The translations under genes and the position numbers were made by a program. Under the pieces are notes generated by a model. The model ran no database searches, was not told the origin of the DNA, and saw nothing but the letters and a program-made list of their open reading frames with translations. 37,181 nt of DNA from an uncultured Legionellales bacterium (GTDB taxonomy: Bacteria > Pseudomonadota > Gammaproteobacteria > UBA1113), in the NCBI GenBank assembly GCA_945957175.1, contig CAMFJL010000019.1, forward strand, positions 1 to 37,181, written 5' to 3'. Numbering within the stretch: the first letter of the stretch is position 1; every line of letters begins with the position of its first letter. This document shows, one piece after another, positions 7,616 through 18,603 of the stretch.

Positions 7616-8400
7616 GAGGTAGTTCCTTGCTTAAGATATTGTTGATACTGACGTGACTCAGGGAAATCATGAGCCAATGCCGAGCCAGCATCGCGTGCCA
7701 ATATCTGGTTGTTTTGCTGTCTAGCGAGCAACACAGTCAGCCACAAAGAGTCAGCTGAGGGTTTGGCTACCTGATTATACCGATTTAGATAGTCTTGTGC
7801 ACGGTCTATCTGATGTTTATCCAAGGCCATTTGCATCAGCGCCAGACAGGTGTTTGGCAATTGTGGCTCATTGGCTAAGGCTTTTGTAAAAAATTGCTCG
7901 GCACGCGCTTTATCTGGGATCTTCAAGGCACAGAAACCTGCATTCTCGTACGCTTGCCCAATATTGGCATAGCTCGGATCGCTCACAGCTTGTTGGAAAT
8001 AATTCACGGCTTGCGCGGCTTGTCCCTGTTGGCATAAAAACACACCATAATTATTAAGTGTTTCACTTGAGTTTGGTGCAATAGCGAGCGCTTTTTGATA
8101 AGCTTTTCTTGCTGCGTCGTTATTATGCGTCGTTTGCATGAAATAAGCCATACCATTCCATGCAACAACAGAGTTTGGATCTTGCTTAGTTGCCAGCACA
8201 AACTTTTGTCTCGCACGCGCCACATCGCCCTGTTGCAAATAACTGACACCAAGCTCAACATTATATTGTGCCGCCAATTTAAGATTTGGCGCTTGTCCAC
8301 TGATATTTTCAGGCGTTGTAGACATCGCAGTCTGACAGGCCGATAATCCTATTGCCAACATAAAACTCGCGATCATATGTGAAACATATTGACGTTGCAT
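7612..8400 (-). CDS. pilW: Type IV pilus biogenesis/stability lipoprotein PilW (PilF)
   Basis: Pilotin that brings the PilQ secretin to the outer membrane. The signal sequence ends in IGLSAC, so Cys22 would be lipidated. It is followed by tetratricopeptide repeats: NVELGVSYLQQGDVARARQKF, AWNGMAYFMQTTHNNDAARK, TLNNYGVFLCQQGQAAQAVN and later pairs. The length of 262 is typical. It lies between rlmN and rodZ, the conserved place of this gene in gamma-proteobacteria. No other pilus gene is in the window. AAGGAT lies about 8 nt before the ATG. Confidence 0.92.
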   Translation of the reverse strand: MQRQYVSHMIASFMLAIGLSACQTAMSTTPENISGQAPNLKLAAQYNVELGVSYLQQGDVARARQKFVLATKQDPNSVVAWNGMAYFMQTTHNNDAARKAYQKALAIAPNSSETLNNYGVFLCQQGQAAQAVNYFQQAVSDPSYANIGQAYENAGFCALKIPDKARAEQFFTKALANEPQLPNTCLALMQMALDKHQIDRAQDYLNRYNQVAKPSADSLWLTVLLARQQNNQILARDAGSALAHDFPESRQYQQYLKQGTTS

Positions 8401-8420
8401 ATGACTTATCCTTTACTCTC

Positions 8421-9545
8421 TTATACAAGCTCAGGCTGCAAATCTTGTTTAACTTGCGCTGCCTTTAGCATTCGCTCACGCCGTTTGGTTTTATCAACAA
8501 AATCACCGACAAGCTGACCACAAGCGGCATCAATATCATCGCCGCGAGTTTTACGTATTGTTGCTACCAAATCAGCAGCAAGTAATGCCGCTTGAAATGC
8601 TAATATTGTGCTGCGTGAGGAACAGCGGTAATGGCTTTGAGGAAATGGATTAAAGGGGATTAAATTAATTTTAGGTGCAGGCATGTTATTAAATAAAGCA
8701 ATCAGCTCTTTTGCATGAGCTAGACTATCATTAACGCCCTCTAACATAACATATTCGTAGGTAATACGCCGTCTAGAGTGTTTTGGAAAATAATCACGGC
8801 AGACGGAAAGTAGTGTTTGTAAAGGATATTTCTTATTAATAGGCACCAGCTGATCTCGCAGAGTATCATTGGGCGCATGTAGTGACACCGCGAGTGAAAC
8901 ATCACTCATGCCTTTTAAGCGGATAAGTTCAGGCACGACGCCTGAGGTACTCAAAGTCACGCGGCGCTTAGAGAGGCCATACGCAAAATCATCCATCATA
9001 ATTGCCATGGCTTTGACGACATTATCTGTATTGAGTAAAGGTTCTCCCATTCCCATCATCACAACATTGGTGACTTGCCTATCGTGCTTGCCATTATCTC
9101 GGGATAAACGACGTACAGCGACATAAACTTGGCCGATAATCTCAGCAACTGTTAAATTACGACTAAAGCCTTGCGTGGCAGTTGAGCAAAAACTGCAATT
9201 CAGTGCACACCCAACTTGCGAGGAAACACAGAGCGTTCCTCTATCATCTTCAGGGATAAACACGGTTTCAACATGATTATATGGCCCAACTTTCATGAGC
9301 CACTTATATGTTCCATCTTCTGAGCAGTGTTCGCTAACAACTTCAGGATAAGCAATAACCGTATTTTCAGTTAATTTTTGCCGTAATACTTTACTTAAAT
9401 TTGTCATAGCATCAATAGGCTGGCCATATTGATGCAACCACTGCATCAATTGATTTGCCCGATAGCCAGGCTCGCCCATATCTGTGAGTAACTGTGCTAA
9501 GCCATCTCTATCGTAATTCAGTAAATTGAGCTTATCCGTCGACAT
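8421..9545 (-). CDS. rlmN: Dual-specificity 23S rRNA/tRNA adenine-C2 methyltransferase RlmN
   Basis: Radical-SAM enzyme that methylates C2 of A2503 in 23S rRNA and A37 of some tRNAs. The [4Fe-4S]/SAM motif Cys-x3-Cys-x2-Cys is at Cys113, Cys117 and Cys120 (GCALNCSFC), the conserved [10 protein letters not shown] follows, and the methyl-carrying cysteine is in DIDAACGQL near residue 342. The start was set at 9545 ([16 protein letters not shown]), 10 bp after the ndk stop. The longer frame to 9743 lies inside ndk and its extra 66 residues resemble nothing in the family. Length 374. Confidence 0.96.
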   Translation of the reverse strand: MSTDKLNLLNYDRDGLAQLLTDMGEPGYRANQLMQWLHQYGQPIDAMTNLSKVLRQKLTENTVIAYPEVVSEHCSEDGTYKWLMKVGPYNHVETVFIPEDDRGTLCVSSQVGCALNCSFCSTATQGFSRNLTVAEIIGQVYVAVRRLSRDNGKHDRQVTNVVMMGMGEPLLNTDNVVKAMAIMMDDFAYGLSKRRVTLSTSGVVPELIRLKGMSDVSLAVSLHAPNDTLRDQLVPINKKYPLQTLLSVCRDYFPKHSRRRITYEYVMLEGVNDSLAHAKELIALFNNMPAPKINLIPFNPFPQSHYRCSSRSTILAFQAALLAADLVATIRKTRGDDIDAACGQLVGDFVDKTKRRERMLKAAQVKQDLQPELV

Positions 9546-9555
9546 AGCATTCACA

Positions 9556-9978
9556 CTATTCAACAAGTTCACGGTTACTGAAAAAGAATTGAATTTCTTG
9601 TTTCGCGTTTTCAAGACTATCAGAACCATGTACTGCATTGGCTTCAATACTATCAGCAAAATCTGCACGGATAGTACCTTTAGCCGCTTCTTTAGGGTTC
9701 GTTGCACCCATGATATCGCGATGAGCCAACACAGCATTGTCACCTGCCAATACGGATACTAAAACAGGACCTTGTATCATAAAAGAGACTAAGTCTTGAA
9801 AAAATGCACGATCTTTATGTACTGCATAAAATTGTTCTGCATCATGCGTCGATAATTGCAGCATTTTTGTCGCGACAACACGCAAACCTGCTTGCTCAAA
9901 CCGTGATAAAATAGCACCCACCACGTTCTTTTTGACGGCATCAGGTTTGATGATGGATAAAGTATATTCGTAAGCCAT
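9556..9978 (-). CDS. ndk: Nucleoside diphosphate kinase
   Basis: Transfers the gamma-phosphate between nucleoside di- and triphosphates through a phosphohistidine. The catalytic His117 is in NAVHGSDS; the N-terminal [13 protein letters not shown] and the [17 protein letters not shown] stretch are standard. An ATG at 9984 also exists, but the GAGG sequence sits directly against it and 6 nt before the ATG at 9978, so the shorter 141-residue form (MAYEYTLS) is preferred. It heads the minus-strand run and has its own promoter. Confidence 0.97.
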   Translation of the reverse strand: MAYEYTLSIIKPDAVKKNVVGAILSRFEQAGLRVVATKMLQLSTHDAEQFYAVHKDRAFFQDLVSFMIQGPVLVSVLAGDNAVLAHRDIMGATNPKEAAKGTIRADFADSIEANAVHGSDSLENAKQEIQFFFSNRELVE

Positions 9979-10012
9979 AGTCATCCTCAGTATCTAATAT
10001 AAATCGGGACCC

Positions 10013-10021
10013 AGTATAGCA
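10013..10021 (-). promoter_or_regulatory. Extended -10 promoter of ndk
   Basis: On the minus strand TGC-TATACT (10021-10013) is an extended -10 element 35 nt before the ndk start. TTGCAC lies upstream, but only 11 nt away, so the -35 contribution appears weak. Confidence 0.45.
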
Positions 10022-10201
10022 AAAAATCTGTGCAATGCCTATACTCTCTGACGCTTAACTAAGACATCACGACAAGCCGCGGCGCAAAAATCAGGCTATT
10101 GCCAAAATGGCTAAACTACGTTACCGTCATCACTTAAATTCATCTATACCAAAGTTTCTTCAGGCCGTGAGTTTCTGAATTTGACTTACAATCATTCAAA
10201 A

Positions 10202-10312
10202 GATGTGCTTCCCCCCCGTAGGAGAAGCTACCGCGAAGCGGCGGATGAAGCGTGATAATCATCGCGTAGCGATGACAACATACGCATGTTGAAGAAACGT
10301 TGGTATATGTCC
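10202..10312 (+). repeat. Family 1 intergenic repeat upstream of the SPFH gene
   Basis: Contains the third hairpin (ATCGCGTAGCGAT) and the conserved tail GACAACATACGCATGTTGAA followed by GAAACGTTGGTATAT. The first half is altered (CCGCGAAGCGG replaces GGCCGAAGGCC), which keeps a hairpin while changing its bases. It ends 35 bp before the SPFH start. Confidence 0.75.
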
Positions 10313-10347
10313 ATTTGTTTTGCCTTCCGCAACAGGAGATCTCATCG

Positions 10348-11879
<1,532 letters not shown>

Positions 11880-11886
11880 ACGGCTA

Positions 11887-11995
11887 TCCCCTTCTCCCCT
11901 GGCATATGGATGGTGACCGAAGGCCGGATGAGGGTAGTAAACCCATCGCGCAATGATGGCACAACGTACATTTTGAAGAAATTTTGATATCTACA
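11887..11995 (+). repeat. Family 1 intergenic repeat downstream of wrbA
   Basis: Reads CCCCTTCTCCCCTGG, GACCGAAGGCCGGATGAGGG, CCATCGCGCAATGATGGC and ACATTTTGAAGAAATTTTGA in family order. It begins a few bases after the wrbA stop. Confidence 0.75.
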
Positions 11996-12037
11996 TTTGT
12001 AGAGCGTAAGCAGGAAGAGAAGCGATAGTTATTTGCA

Positions 12038-12080
12038 ACCGTGCTGCACGGGCGACCACACGGATCGCCCTTACAGATGA
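12038..12080 (-). repeat. Family 2 intergenic repeat
   Basis: Minus-strand copy of the unit at 5311-5378. GGGCGACCACACGGATCGCCC forms a hairpin with a perfect 6-bp stem and is flanked by a second short palindrome, CCGTGCTGCACGG. It lies between wrbA and the convergent small secreted protein gene. Confidence 0.6.
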
Positions 12081-12145
12081 ACATGTGTACACGTTGCAAG
12101 ATCTGGGCAGATGCCCGCGATCATTCAACATGCATAGACATACTT

Positions 12146-12487
12146 TTAGTTTGTAGCTGCTGAGGTTGCAGCTGGTGCTTGCATAGCACTTGAGACTTTG
12201 TTAATCAACGTTTGTTGTTGATCTGGCGTCATACTGTCCCACTTGTTTTTAGCTTGGGTTTTCACTTGCGTTTGCTGTGCTGGCGTTAATTTATTCCATG
12301 CTTGCTTAACTGCTTGTTTCTTTTGAGCCATTGTCATCGTTGACCAGTTTGATGGCATGCTTGTTGATGACATAGCTGTGCCGTTACTTGACATACTGTT
12401 ACCAGTTGCGCCTGTCGCAGCAAAAGCAACACTACCACCGATTAATGCAGCAACAACTACAGCTGTTTTCATGCTATTTCGTAACAT
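12146..12487 (-). CDS. Small secreted helical protein with TPxQQ repeats
   Basis: 113 residues, start at 12487 with AGGAG before the ATG; the frame extends to 12574 but the added residues carry no signal. A Sec signal peptide (KTAVVVAALIGGSVAFA) is followed by a Ser/Thr/Met-rich spacer and three consecutive helical units of about 18 residues: MTMAQKKQAVKQAWNK, LTPAQQTQVKTQAKNKWDS, MTPDQQQTLINKV. The Leu/Met-Thr-Pro-x-Gln-Gln pattern resembles periplasmic proteins of the DUF3106 or Spy/LTXXQ kind, but I cannot assign it. Role unknown; probably periplasmic. Confidence 0.75.
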   Translation of the reverse strand: MLRNSMKTAVVVAALIGGSVAFAATGATGNSMSSNGTAMSSTSMPSNWSTMTMAQKKQAVKQAWNKLTPAQQTQVKTQAKNKWDSMTPDQQQTLINKVSSAMQAPAATSAATN

Positions 12488-12805
12488 ATTGAACTCTCCT
12501 AAAATATTGATAGAAATATAACGCAGTAACCATCGAACACAGGACAAACTGCTCCAAAAACTATGCATGGACACACCTTGTCCTTCTGCCTATTAAGCAT
12601 CTCTCAGCCTCTGTAGGTATCGTGATAATAGTGTTATTTATAGGTGAAAGCAAGCTATTGTTAAAAAATCACTTGCACTTGGTTATCGGTACGTGATGGC
12701 TTTATGATCCTCATCTGGCAGTCATCCGCGCCCGCAAGGGGAAAGGGCATCTTTTATAGTGAATAAAGCAACAAAGTGACTGATTGAATGATGACAAGTA
12801 CGTTG
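12488..12805. other. Intergenic region between two secreted-protein genes
   Basis: These 318 bp hold a family 1 half-copy at 12709-12755 and otherwise AT-rich sequence. I see no gene and no clear promoter. The promoter of the small secreted protein should be in the left half. Confidence 0.5.
12709..12755 (-). repeat. Family 1 intergenic repeat, half copy
   Basis: CCTCATCTGG, then CCCGCAAGGGGAAAGGGCAT: the first half of the family read on the minus strand, without the third hairpin and tail. Confidence 0.6.
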
Positions 12806-13492
12806 CTATGCGTTAGGTATGGGCACTAACTTACCTGCCACAACGGCTTTTTGCATTTGTTCGACAGCACTTGCCGGCGTTTTTCTTGGATCAGCGCTAT
12901 AAATAATAGAGTATTGTCCGTCTGGCGTATCAAAGACTTTGAAGATTTGCTGTAGCGCTTTGCCATTATCGCACTGATTAATCAGGGTAGAAAAAACTAA
13001 AGTATCTTCTTTTTGTGAAATAAGATGTGCTTGTTTTTGCTTACAATGAATTTTTTTGAAATTATCGACCACTTCTCGCATAGACGCTTTAGGTGATGTA
13101 TGAATATGTTTGCCATAACTGATGGTCACACTTTCGGGTAAAGCATCACCTGTTTGGGGTAACATATAAGTTCTCGCATATCCATTCGCATCAAAAACAT
13201 TCTGAACCAGCTGCCATTCCGATGAACGCGGCGGATTAAAGTCAAAGGTATAGGCCTGGGTCTTTTTAGATGGTGTCTTTGTTTTGGGTGTATGTGCTGT
13301 TTTCTTTGTCGATGACGTTTTTGTTGTGTGCTTAACCGTTGATGTCTGTGTTGTGTGAGTTGCAGGTTTTGTAGACGATGTTTGTAAAGGTGTAGACGTT
13401 CCTGCGCCATCGCTTGACGTTGTCGCCAACGCAAACGGCACGAAGAAGCACAACCCTATCAAACCCAATGCTTGTCGTATCGTACCCTTCAT
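12806..13492 (-). CDS. Secreted protein of unknown function with Thr/Lys-rich linker
   Basis: 228 residues from an ATG at 13492 that has GAGGTG 5 nt upstream; the frame runs on to 13552 but the signal peptide starts at MKGTIRQALGLIGLCFF, cleaved probably after ALA. About 60 residues of Thr/Ser/Lys low complexity follow (KTSSTKKTAHTPKTKTPSKK), then a compact domain of about 140 residues beginning YTFDFNPPRSSEWQLVQNVF with two cysteines about 31 residues apart (IHCKQK and NQCDNG) that could form a disulfide. I do not recognise the domain. The basic linker is like the Der tail in composition. Confidence 0.75.
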   Translation of the reverse strand: MKGTIRQALGLIGLCFFVPFALATTSSDGAGTSTPLQTSSTKPATHTTQTSTVKHTTKTSSTKKTAHTPKTKTPSKKTQAYTFDFNPPRSSEWQLVQNVFDANGYARTYMLPQTGDALPESVTISYGKHIHTSPKASMREVVDNFKKIHCKQKQAHLISQKEDTLVFSTLINQCDNGKALQQIFKVFDTPDGQYSIIYSADPRKTPASAVEQMQKAVVAGKLVPIPNA

Positions 13493-13667
13493 ATCACACC
13501 TCATTAATGGCATATCCAAGGTATTGCATCTTAACATAGGCACGTGACACACTCAATGAAACCAAGAAGGGTCTGAAAACTTACGCGTATACGATTCGTT
13601 GACGAACATTTCAGGTATAATACCTATCCATGCATTTTGAAGTAACTTAAAACATATAGCTAAAGAT

Positions 13668-14846
13668 ATGACACCTATTGAATCACGCACTATCGCCGCC
13701 ATTGCCGGGATTTATGCCTTTCGCCTTCTGGGCTTATTTATGATTTTGCCTGTTTTTGCTGGCTTTGCCATGACACTTGGGCATCATAATGCAGTGTTGG
13801 TTGGGCTTGCGCTCGGCATTTACGGCTTAACCCAGGGCTTATTACAGCTGCCCTTTGGCATCTGGTCAGACACCATTGGACGTCGCCCCATCATCATCGG
13901 CGGCTTATGTCTATTTGCGCTAGGCAGTATTGTTGCAGCCATGAGCCATCATATGGCTGGCATCATCATTGGCAGAGCACTGCAAGGCGCTGGTGCCATT
14001 GGAAGTACGCTCATGGCAAGTTTAGCTGATATTATCGTAGGTACCCGTCGAAGCAAGGCCCTTGCTTATGTTGGCATCACAATTGGCCTTGCTTTTGCAC
14101 TTGCCATGATAATCGGACCCGTCATAGCAAGTGTCGCTGGCATTGCGGGTATTTTCTGGACAACGGCAGGGTTTGCGCTGCTTGCCATGCTATTATTTCA
14201 ATACTGGGTTTTCCCACAGCTCCCCGTTAAACCAAACACACACGCGCATTGGCTAATACCCTTGTTTGTGGTCATACGACTACCTGCCTTATGGTTACTC
14301 GCCTTAGGTATATTTGCCATGCATGCGAGCCTTACCATGATCTTTGTAGAAATACCCCTACTATTGCAACAAACACTATTACTTAAGTTATCGCACACCT
14401 GGCTTTTTTATGCGCCCATTGTTATAGTAGCACTATTGGTGGTCTTCCCATTGATAGGCATCATTGAGGTCAAACGTTGGCATGCTAAAGCGTTACTGCT
14501 TGGTGCATTGTTTGTTGTTGCCGCTATCTTATCCTTGAGCCAAGCACACACAGCATGGCAACTTGGCATAAGCCTCTGCGTATTTTTTACCACATTTATG
14601 CTGCTTGAAGCGCTGTTACCTTCATTACTAACCCGGTTGGTACCAGAAAATGCCAAAGGGGCAGCAGCTGGCTTATTTTCCAGCCTGCAATTTTTAGGGA
14701 TATTTGTTGGTGGTTTACTCGGTGGGATTTTGGCACAGCACAGCGGCCAAATGGCAGTATTTACGACAGCGGGTCTTTTATGTTTATGTTGGTTCTGCTT
14801 GCTCTGCTTTGGCCGTTCTTATTTATTATTACATGAGGGGAAATAA
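13668..14846 (+). CDS. MFS transporter, YajR-like
   Basis: Major facilitator superfamily permease of 392 residues with about 12 membrane helices. The motif A loop after helix 2 is [16 protein letters not shown], and [20 protein letters not shown] matches helix 4/5 of the drug:H+ antiporter-1 type. The opening ([19 protein letters not shown]) resembles E. coli YajR, but the C-terminal soluble YAM domain of YajR is absent. Substrate unknown. It ends 2 bp before ssb, so the two are likely one transcript. Confidence 0.88.
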   Translation: MTPIESRTIAAIAGIYAFRLLGLFMILPVFAGFAMTLGHHNAVLVGLALGIYGLTQGLLQLPFGIWSDTIGRRPIIIGGLCLFALGSIVAAMSHHMAGIIIGRALQGAGAIGSTLMASLADIIVGTRRSKALAYVGITIGLAFALAMIIGPVIASVAGIAGIFWTTAGFALLAMLLFQYWVFPQLPVKPNTHAHWLIPLFVVIRLPALWLLALGIFAMHASLTMIFVEIPLLLQQTLLLKLSHTWLFYAPIVIVALLVVFPLIGIIEVKRWHAKALLLGALFVVAAILSLSQAHTAWQLGISLCVFFTTFMLLEALLPSLLTRLVPENAKGAAAGLFSSLQFLGIFVGGLLGGILAQHSGQMAVFTTAGLLCLCWFCLLCFGRSYLLLHEGK

Positions 14847-14848
14847 TT

Positions 14849-15322
14849 ATGTCACGTGGCGTTAATAAAGTGATTTTAGTCGGTAATTTAGGTGCTGATC
14901 CTGAGGTTCGATTTATGCCTAATGGCCAAGCAGTTGCCAACATTTCATTGGCGACCAGTGAAGCTTGGCGCGATAAACAGAGCAACGAGTTGCAAGAACG
15001 AACCGAATGGCACCGTGTTGTGTTATATCGACGTTTAGCTGAAGTCGTTGGCGAGTACGCTCGTAAAGGCTCAAAAGTCTACATCGAAGGTAAAATTCGC
15101 ACGCGTAAATGGCAAGACCAAGCGGGTGCAGATAGATATACCACCGAAATACACGCGGATGAATTGCAGCTGCTCGACAGAGCCGCAGGGGCTGCCGGTG
15201 AATCCATGCAGGCAAGTGGTGGTTATAGTAAGCAATCATCCAATCCACCGGCCGCTACAACGGATGATTTTAACCGCAATGCGCCTGCAGCAGCTGATTT
15301 TAACGATGACATTCCGTTTTAA
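14849..15322 (+). CDS. ssb: Single-stranded DNA-binding protein
   Basis: Binds ssDNA during replication, recombination and repair. The OB fold opens with [20 protein letters not shown] and continues through [25 protein letters not shown] and [15 protein letters not shown] disordered Gly/Ala/Asn linker leads to the acidic tip DDIPF (residues 153-157) that recruits partner proteins. Length 157. The start is 2 bp after the MFS stop, with GAGGGG upstream. Confidence 0.97.
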   Translation: MSRGVNKVILVGNLGADPEVRFMPNGQAVANISLATSEAWRDKQSNELQERTEWHRVVLYRRLAEVVGEYARKGSKVYIEGKIRTRKWQDQAGADRYTTEIHADELQLLDRAAGAAGESMQASGGYSKQSSNPPAATTDDFNRNAPAAADFNDDIPF

Positions 15323-15374
15323 GAAACAATATGCGTGATCGTTCAACATACGAGAAATCACAGAGATTCAAAAA

Positions 15375-15503
15375 TTGCCCTTCTCCCCTGGGAGAAAGTG
15401 GTCGAAGGCCCAGATGAATAGAAAATACCCTTCTCTCTTTACGGGAGAAGGTGGTCGAAGACCGGATGAGGGGTAATCACACCATCGCGCAGCGATGACA
15501 AAA
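15375..15503 (+). repeat. Family 1 intergenic repeat, one and a half tandem copies
   Basis: The first half occurs twice in tandem: 15375-15419 (GCCCTTCTCCCCTGGGAGAA, GTGGTCGAAGGCC) and from 15426 (CCCTTCTCTCTTTACGGGAG, GTGGTCGAAGACCGGATGAG). The second unit continues to the third hairpin CATCGCGCAGCGATG. It ends 2-3 bp before the gshA Shine-Dalgarno (GGAG). Confidence 0.8.
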
Positions 15504-15520
15504 TTGGAGATATTTCATTC

Positions 15521-16792
15521 ATGTCAATCCTCGTTCCCCATCTAACCACCGCGCAAAGCGGCCCCCTACAAGAAATCGAACAACGCTTCTTAGACGAACA
15601 AGCCAAAATTGAAACCTGGTTTCGTAAAGCCTGGCAATCAACACCCGCACCTATTTACAGCTCAGTTGATCTTCGTAATGCTGGCTTTAAATTAGCACCT
15701 GTTGATACCAATTTATTCCCTGCTGGTTTTAATAATTTAAATCGTGATTTTATGGCTTTGTGTATTCAAGCGGCACAAGTAACCTTGGAACAAATGTTTC
15801 CAGGTTGTGATCGACTTTTGCTGATTCCAGAGAATCATACGCGTAATATCCATTATTTTGAAAATCTCGCAACGCTACAACGCATTCTGATTGCGGCAGG
15901 TTATGAAACCCGGCTTGGCTCGCTTTCGCCTGAAGTCACAACACCCTTGCCCGTCGAGTTACCCTCCGGTGCAAAACTGTTACTCGAACCACTTCAGCGA
16001 ACAGCTGATGCGGTTCATGTTGGCGATTTTAAACCCTGCATTGTCGTGCTTAATAATGATTTAGCCGAAGGCGTGCCTGAGATATTAAAAAATATCAAAC
16101 AAATCACGACACCACCGCTCACTTTGGGCTGGTCACATCGGTTTAAATCCAATCATTTTAAACATTATCAACAAGTTGCTAAAGAATTTGCCGATACTTT
16201 AGCTATTGATCCTTGGTGCATTGACCCTTTATTTAGCTATTGTGATCATGTTGACTTTCAAAGTGGTGAGGGCATGACTGAGCTGATGCAAAAAACAGAA
16301 ATCTTATTGCAAAAAATCCGCGAAAAATATCAGCAATATCAGATTACTGATAAACCCTTTATCATCATAAAAGCCGACGCAGGCACTTATGGCATGGGCA
16401 TTATGACCGTGTATGAACCTGAAGATATCATGAAGCTCAATCGTAAAGAACGCAGTAAAATGTCTGCATCGAAAGGCAAGAAAACCGTTTCGCGCGTCAT
16501 TTTACAAGAGGGGGTTTATTCATTTGAAACCTTAGATAACAGCGTTGCTGAACCGGTGGTCTATCATATAGGTCATCATGTTGTTGGTGGTTTTTATCGC
16601 GTACATAAAGATAGAGGCCCAACTGAAAACTTAAATGCCCCAGGTATGACCTTCTCTGCGCTTGCTTTTGCAGAATGCTGTAATAATCCCTGCCAAGCAG
16701 ATACCCAGAAACCTAATCGCTTTTATGCCTACGGCGTCGTCGCACGCCTAGCCGTGCTTGCCGCGGCAAGAGAAACGCGGGAGGTGATATGA
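15521..16792 (+). CDS. gshA: Glutamate-cysteine ligase, PF08886 (GshA) family
   Basis: First step of glutathione synthesis: ATP-dependent joining of glutamate and cysteine. It belongs to the GshA type first described in Acidithiobacillus, not the E. coli type. Recognised from VDLRNAGFKLAPVDTNLFPA, NNLNRDFMALC, LLIPENHTRNIHYFENL, IIIKADAGTYGMGIMTV and RVHKDRGPTENLNAPGM. Length 423 is usual. The ATG at 15521 has GGAG 10 nt upstream. The last codons overlap gshB (ATGA). Confidence 0.93.
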   Translation: MSILVPHLTTAQSGPLQEIEQRFLDEQAKIETWFRKAWQSTPAPIYSSVDLRNAGFKLAPVDTNLFPAGFNNLNRDFMALCIQAAQVTLEQMFPGCDRLLLIPENHTRNIHYFENLATLQRILIAAGYETRLGSLSPEVTTPLPVELPSGAKLLLEPLQRTADAVHVGDFKPCIVVLNNDLAEGVPEILKNIKQITTPPLTLGWSHRFKSNHFKHYQQVAKEFADTLAIDPWCIDPLFSYCDHVDFQSGEGMTELMQKTEILLQKIREKYQQYQITDKPFIIIKADAGTYGMGIMTVYEPEDIMKLNRKERSKMSASKGKKTVSRVILQEGVYSFETLDNSVAEPVVYHIGHHVVGGFYRVHKDRGPTENLNAPGMTFSALAFAECCNNPCQADTQKPNRFYAYGVVARLAVLAAARETREVI

Positions 16793-17748
16793 CACTAACC
16801 ATTGGTGTCGTGATGGATAATATCCATCACTTAAAACGTGATAAAGATACAACCCTTGGACTGATTCAAGCGGCCCAGACACGGGGACATCGTGTTATCT
16901 ATTTCGAACCACAGGCCCTTTTAGCAAAAAGCGCGGAAGTTTGGGGTTGGGGACAAACAGTCACCGTTGATTTAAAAGCTGACGAACAATGGTACCGTTT
17001 GGGTGACCCGCAATGTTATCCTTTGAGAGATTGCGCAATTATCTTAATGCGTCAAGACCCGCCATTCACTGTCGATTATTTACACGTCACTTACTTACTC
17101 GAGCTTGCAGAACAACAAGGGGTTCTTGTTGCTAATAAGCCTCAGGCGGTGCGTGATATTAATGAAAAGGTCAGTTGCGCCTGGTTCCCAGAATGTAGCC
17201 CGCCCAGTCTTATCAGTGCACAAGCCAAAGATTTACGGGACTTTATTGAGACTGAACAAGTCGTCATTGTCAAACCCTTAGATGCCATGGGTGGCCAAGG
17301 TATTTTTAAAGTAACGCCCATGGATCCCAATCTCACCATGATTTTAGAGACCTTAACGCATCAAGGAAAACGGCAAATCATGGCACAACGATTCTTGCCC
17401 GAGATTGCGAATGGCGATAAACGTATTATCCTTATTAATGGGGAACCCATACCTTATGCCTTAGCAAGAATGGCGAAACCCGGTGAGGTACGGGCCAATC
17501 TCGCCGCCGGCGGTACCGGTATCGCCCAGCCTTTGTCAGTACGAGACAAATGGCTTGCAAACCAAGTAGGACCTGTGTTGGCTAAACGTGGTTTGTGGTT
17601 AGTGGGCTTAGATGTGATTGGCGACTATATCACCGAAATCAATGTCACCAGCCCAACTGGGATTCGCGAAATTGAAAAGGCTTACACCATAGATATTGCA
17701 GGACAGTTTTGGAGGACACTCGAACATACGCTGTCAAAGCGACAATAG
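16789..17748 (+). CDS. gshB: Glutathione synthase
   Basis: Adds glycine to gamma-glutamylcysteine. It opens with IGVVMDNIHHLKRDKDTTL, the GshB N-terminal domain, followed by the ATP-grasp domain with VIVKPLDAMGGQGIFKV as the glycine-rich loop region, DKRIILINGEPIPYA, GEVRANLAAGGTG and the metal-binding TEINVTSPTGIREIE. Length 319, as in E. coli. It is translationally coupled to gshA by a 4-nt overlap, with GGGAGGTGAT before the ATG. Confidence 0.97.
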   Translation: MTLTIGVVMDNIHHLKRDKDTTLGLIQAAQTRGHRVIYFEPQALLAKSAEVWGWGQTVTVDLKADEQWYRLGDPQCYPLRDCAIILMRQDPPFTVDYLHVTYLLELAEQQGVLVANKPQAVRDINEKVSCAWFPECSPPSLISAQAKDLRDFIETEQVVIVKPLDAMGGQGIFKVTPMDPNLTMILETLTHQGKRQIMAQRFLPEIANGDKRIILINGEPIPYALARMAKPGEVRANLAAGGTGIAQPLSVRDKWLANQVGPVLAKRGLWLVGLDVIGDYITEINVTSPTGIREIEKAYTIDIAGQFWRTLEHTLSKRQ

Positions 17749-17780
17749 GCACTCGCTCGTATCCTTACAAACTGGGGGAC

Positions 17781-17899
17781 AAAAGATGCCCGGCTCCCTT
17801 TGTGGGGGACGATGACTTGAAAGGCTGGTTAGAGATGATAAAACCGTCGTGTAGCGATGACAAAACACGCATTTTGAAGAAACTTTGGCATATACAAAA
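17781..17899 (+). repeat. Family 1 intergenic repeat upstream of rpe
   Basis: A diverged first half (GATGCCCGGCTCCC, GTGGGGGAC) is followed by the well kept second half: CGTCGTGTAGCGATGAC, then AAAACACGCATTTTGAAGAA and ACTTTGGCATATAC. It ends about 23 bp before the rpe start. Confidence 0.7.
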
Positions 17900-17922
17900 A
17901 ATTTCGTAGGGATGGAATAGGT

Positions 17923-18603
17923 ATGTTAACACCCAACAAATCACTGCTAGCCCCCTCGCTTTTGGCTGCAGATAACTTAAACCTCGGGACCGAGGCCGAG
18001 GCAGCCATTCAAGCGGGCGCTGATCTGCTACATTTAGATATTATGGATCAACACTTTGTCCCTAATTTAAGCTTTGGGCCCGCCTTATGCCAAGCATTAC
18101 ACAAGCGGTTCCCCAAGATCCCTATCGACGTACATCTGATGGTCATGCCAGTTGATGCCATGATTTTGGCTTTTGCTAAAGCTGGCGCCGCCTGGATCAG
18201 TTTTCATCCTGAAGCCAGTATGCATGTAGATAGAAGTTTACGGCTCATCAAAGATGCAGGTTGCCAGGCGGGTCTTGTGTTAAACCCCATGACACCACTA
18301 CATATACTCGAACACACGCTTGATTTAGTCGATTTTATTTTAGTGATGAGCGTCAATCCTGGCTTTGGTGGACAAACATTAATACCGTATGTTCCTAAAA
18401 AAATTCAGACCTTACGTCACATGCTTGATACGCAAGGGCACAGCGACGTACGCATTGCTGTCGATGGGGGTGTGGATCTACATAACGCATCTTTACTCAG
18501 CGAAGCCGGGGCGGATACATTTATCATGGGTTCTGCCTTTTTTGGAAGTCATGATTATCAGCAAACCGTCAAGCAATTTCACAAGGCAGTCGCTCATGGA
18601 TGA
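17923..18603 (+). CDS. rpe: Ribulose-phosphate 3-epimerase
   Basis: TIM-barrel enzyme of the pentose phosphate pathway interconverting ribulose-5-P and xylulose-5-P. Metal and catalytic segments are visible: LAPSLLAAD, LLHLDIMDQHFVPNLSFGP, IDVHLMVMPV, MSVNPGFGGQ and AVDGGVDLHNA. Length 226. In many gamma-proteobacteria rpe leads an rpe-gph-trpE-trpG group; here gph is missing and the TrpE-like gene starts inside the last 8 bp of rpe. Confidence 0.96.
   Translation: MLTPNKSLLAPSLLAADNLNLGTEAEAAIQAGADLLHLDIMDQHFVPNLSFGPALCQALHKRFPKIPIDVHLMVMPVDAMILAFAKAGAAWISFHPEASMHVDRSLRLIKDAGCQAGLVLNPMTPLHILEHTLDLVDFILVMSVNPGFGGQTLIPYVPKKIQTLRHMLDTQGHSDVRIAVDGGVDLHNASLLSEAGADTFIMGSAFFGSHDYQQTVKQFHKAVAHG

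Larger units (their letters stand above)
9979..10347. other. Intergenic region between divergent ndk and SPFH genes
   Basis: Of these 369 bp, the left third holds the ndk promoter and 10202-10312 is a family 1 repeat. I see no convincing gene. A 144-codon minus-strand frame here runs antisense into the SPFH gene and has no protein-like character. A plus-strand promoter for the SPFH gene must lie here but none is clear. Confidence 0.5.

Noticed and set aside
9546-9743. Upstream extension of rlmN by 66 codons
   Set aside because: It lies inside ndk on the same strand in another frame; RlmN family proteins begin near the ATG at 9545.
13599-13621. TTGACG followed by TATAAT upstream of the MFS gene at 13668
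   Set aside because: The spacing is only 11 nt, far from the 16-19 needed for sigma-70; the TATAAT alone is not enough to call a promoter.
18389-18595. Upstream extension of the TrpE-like frame by 69 codons
   Set aside because: It lies inside rpe in another frame. The TrpE-like similarity starts right after the ATG at 18596.
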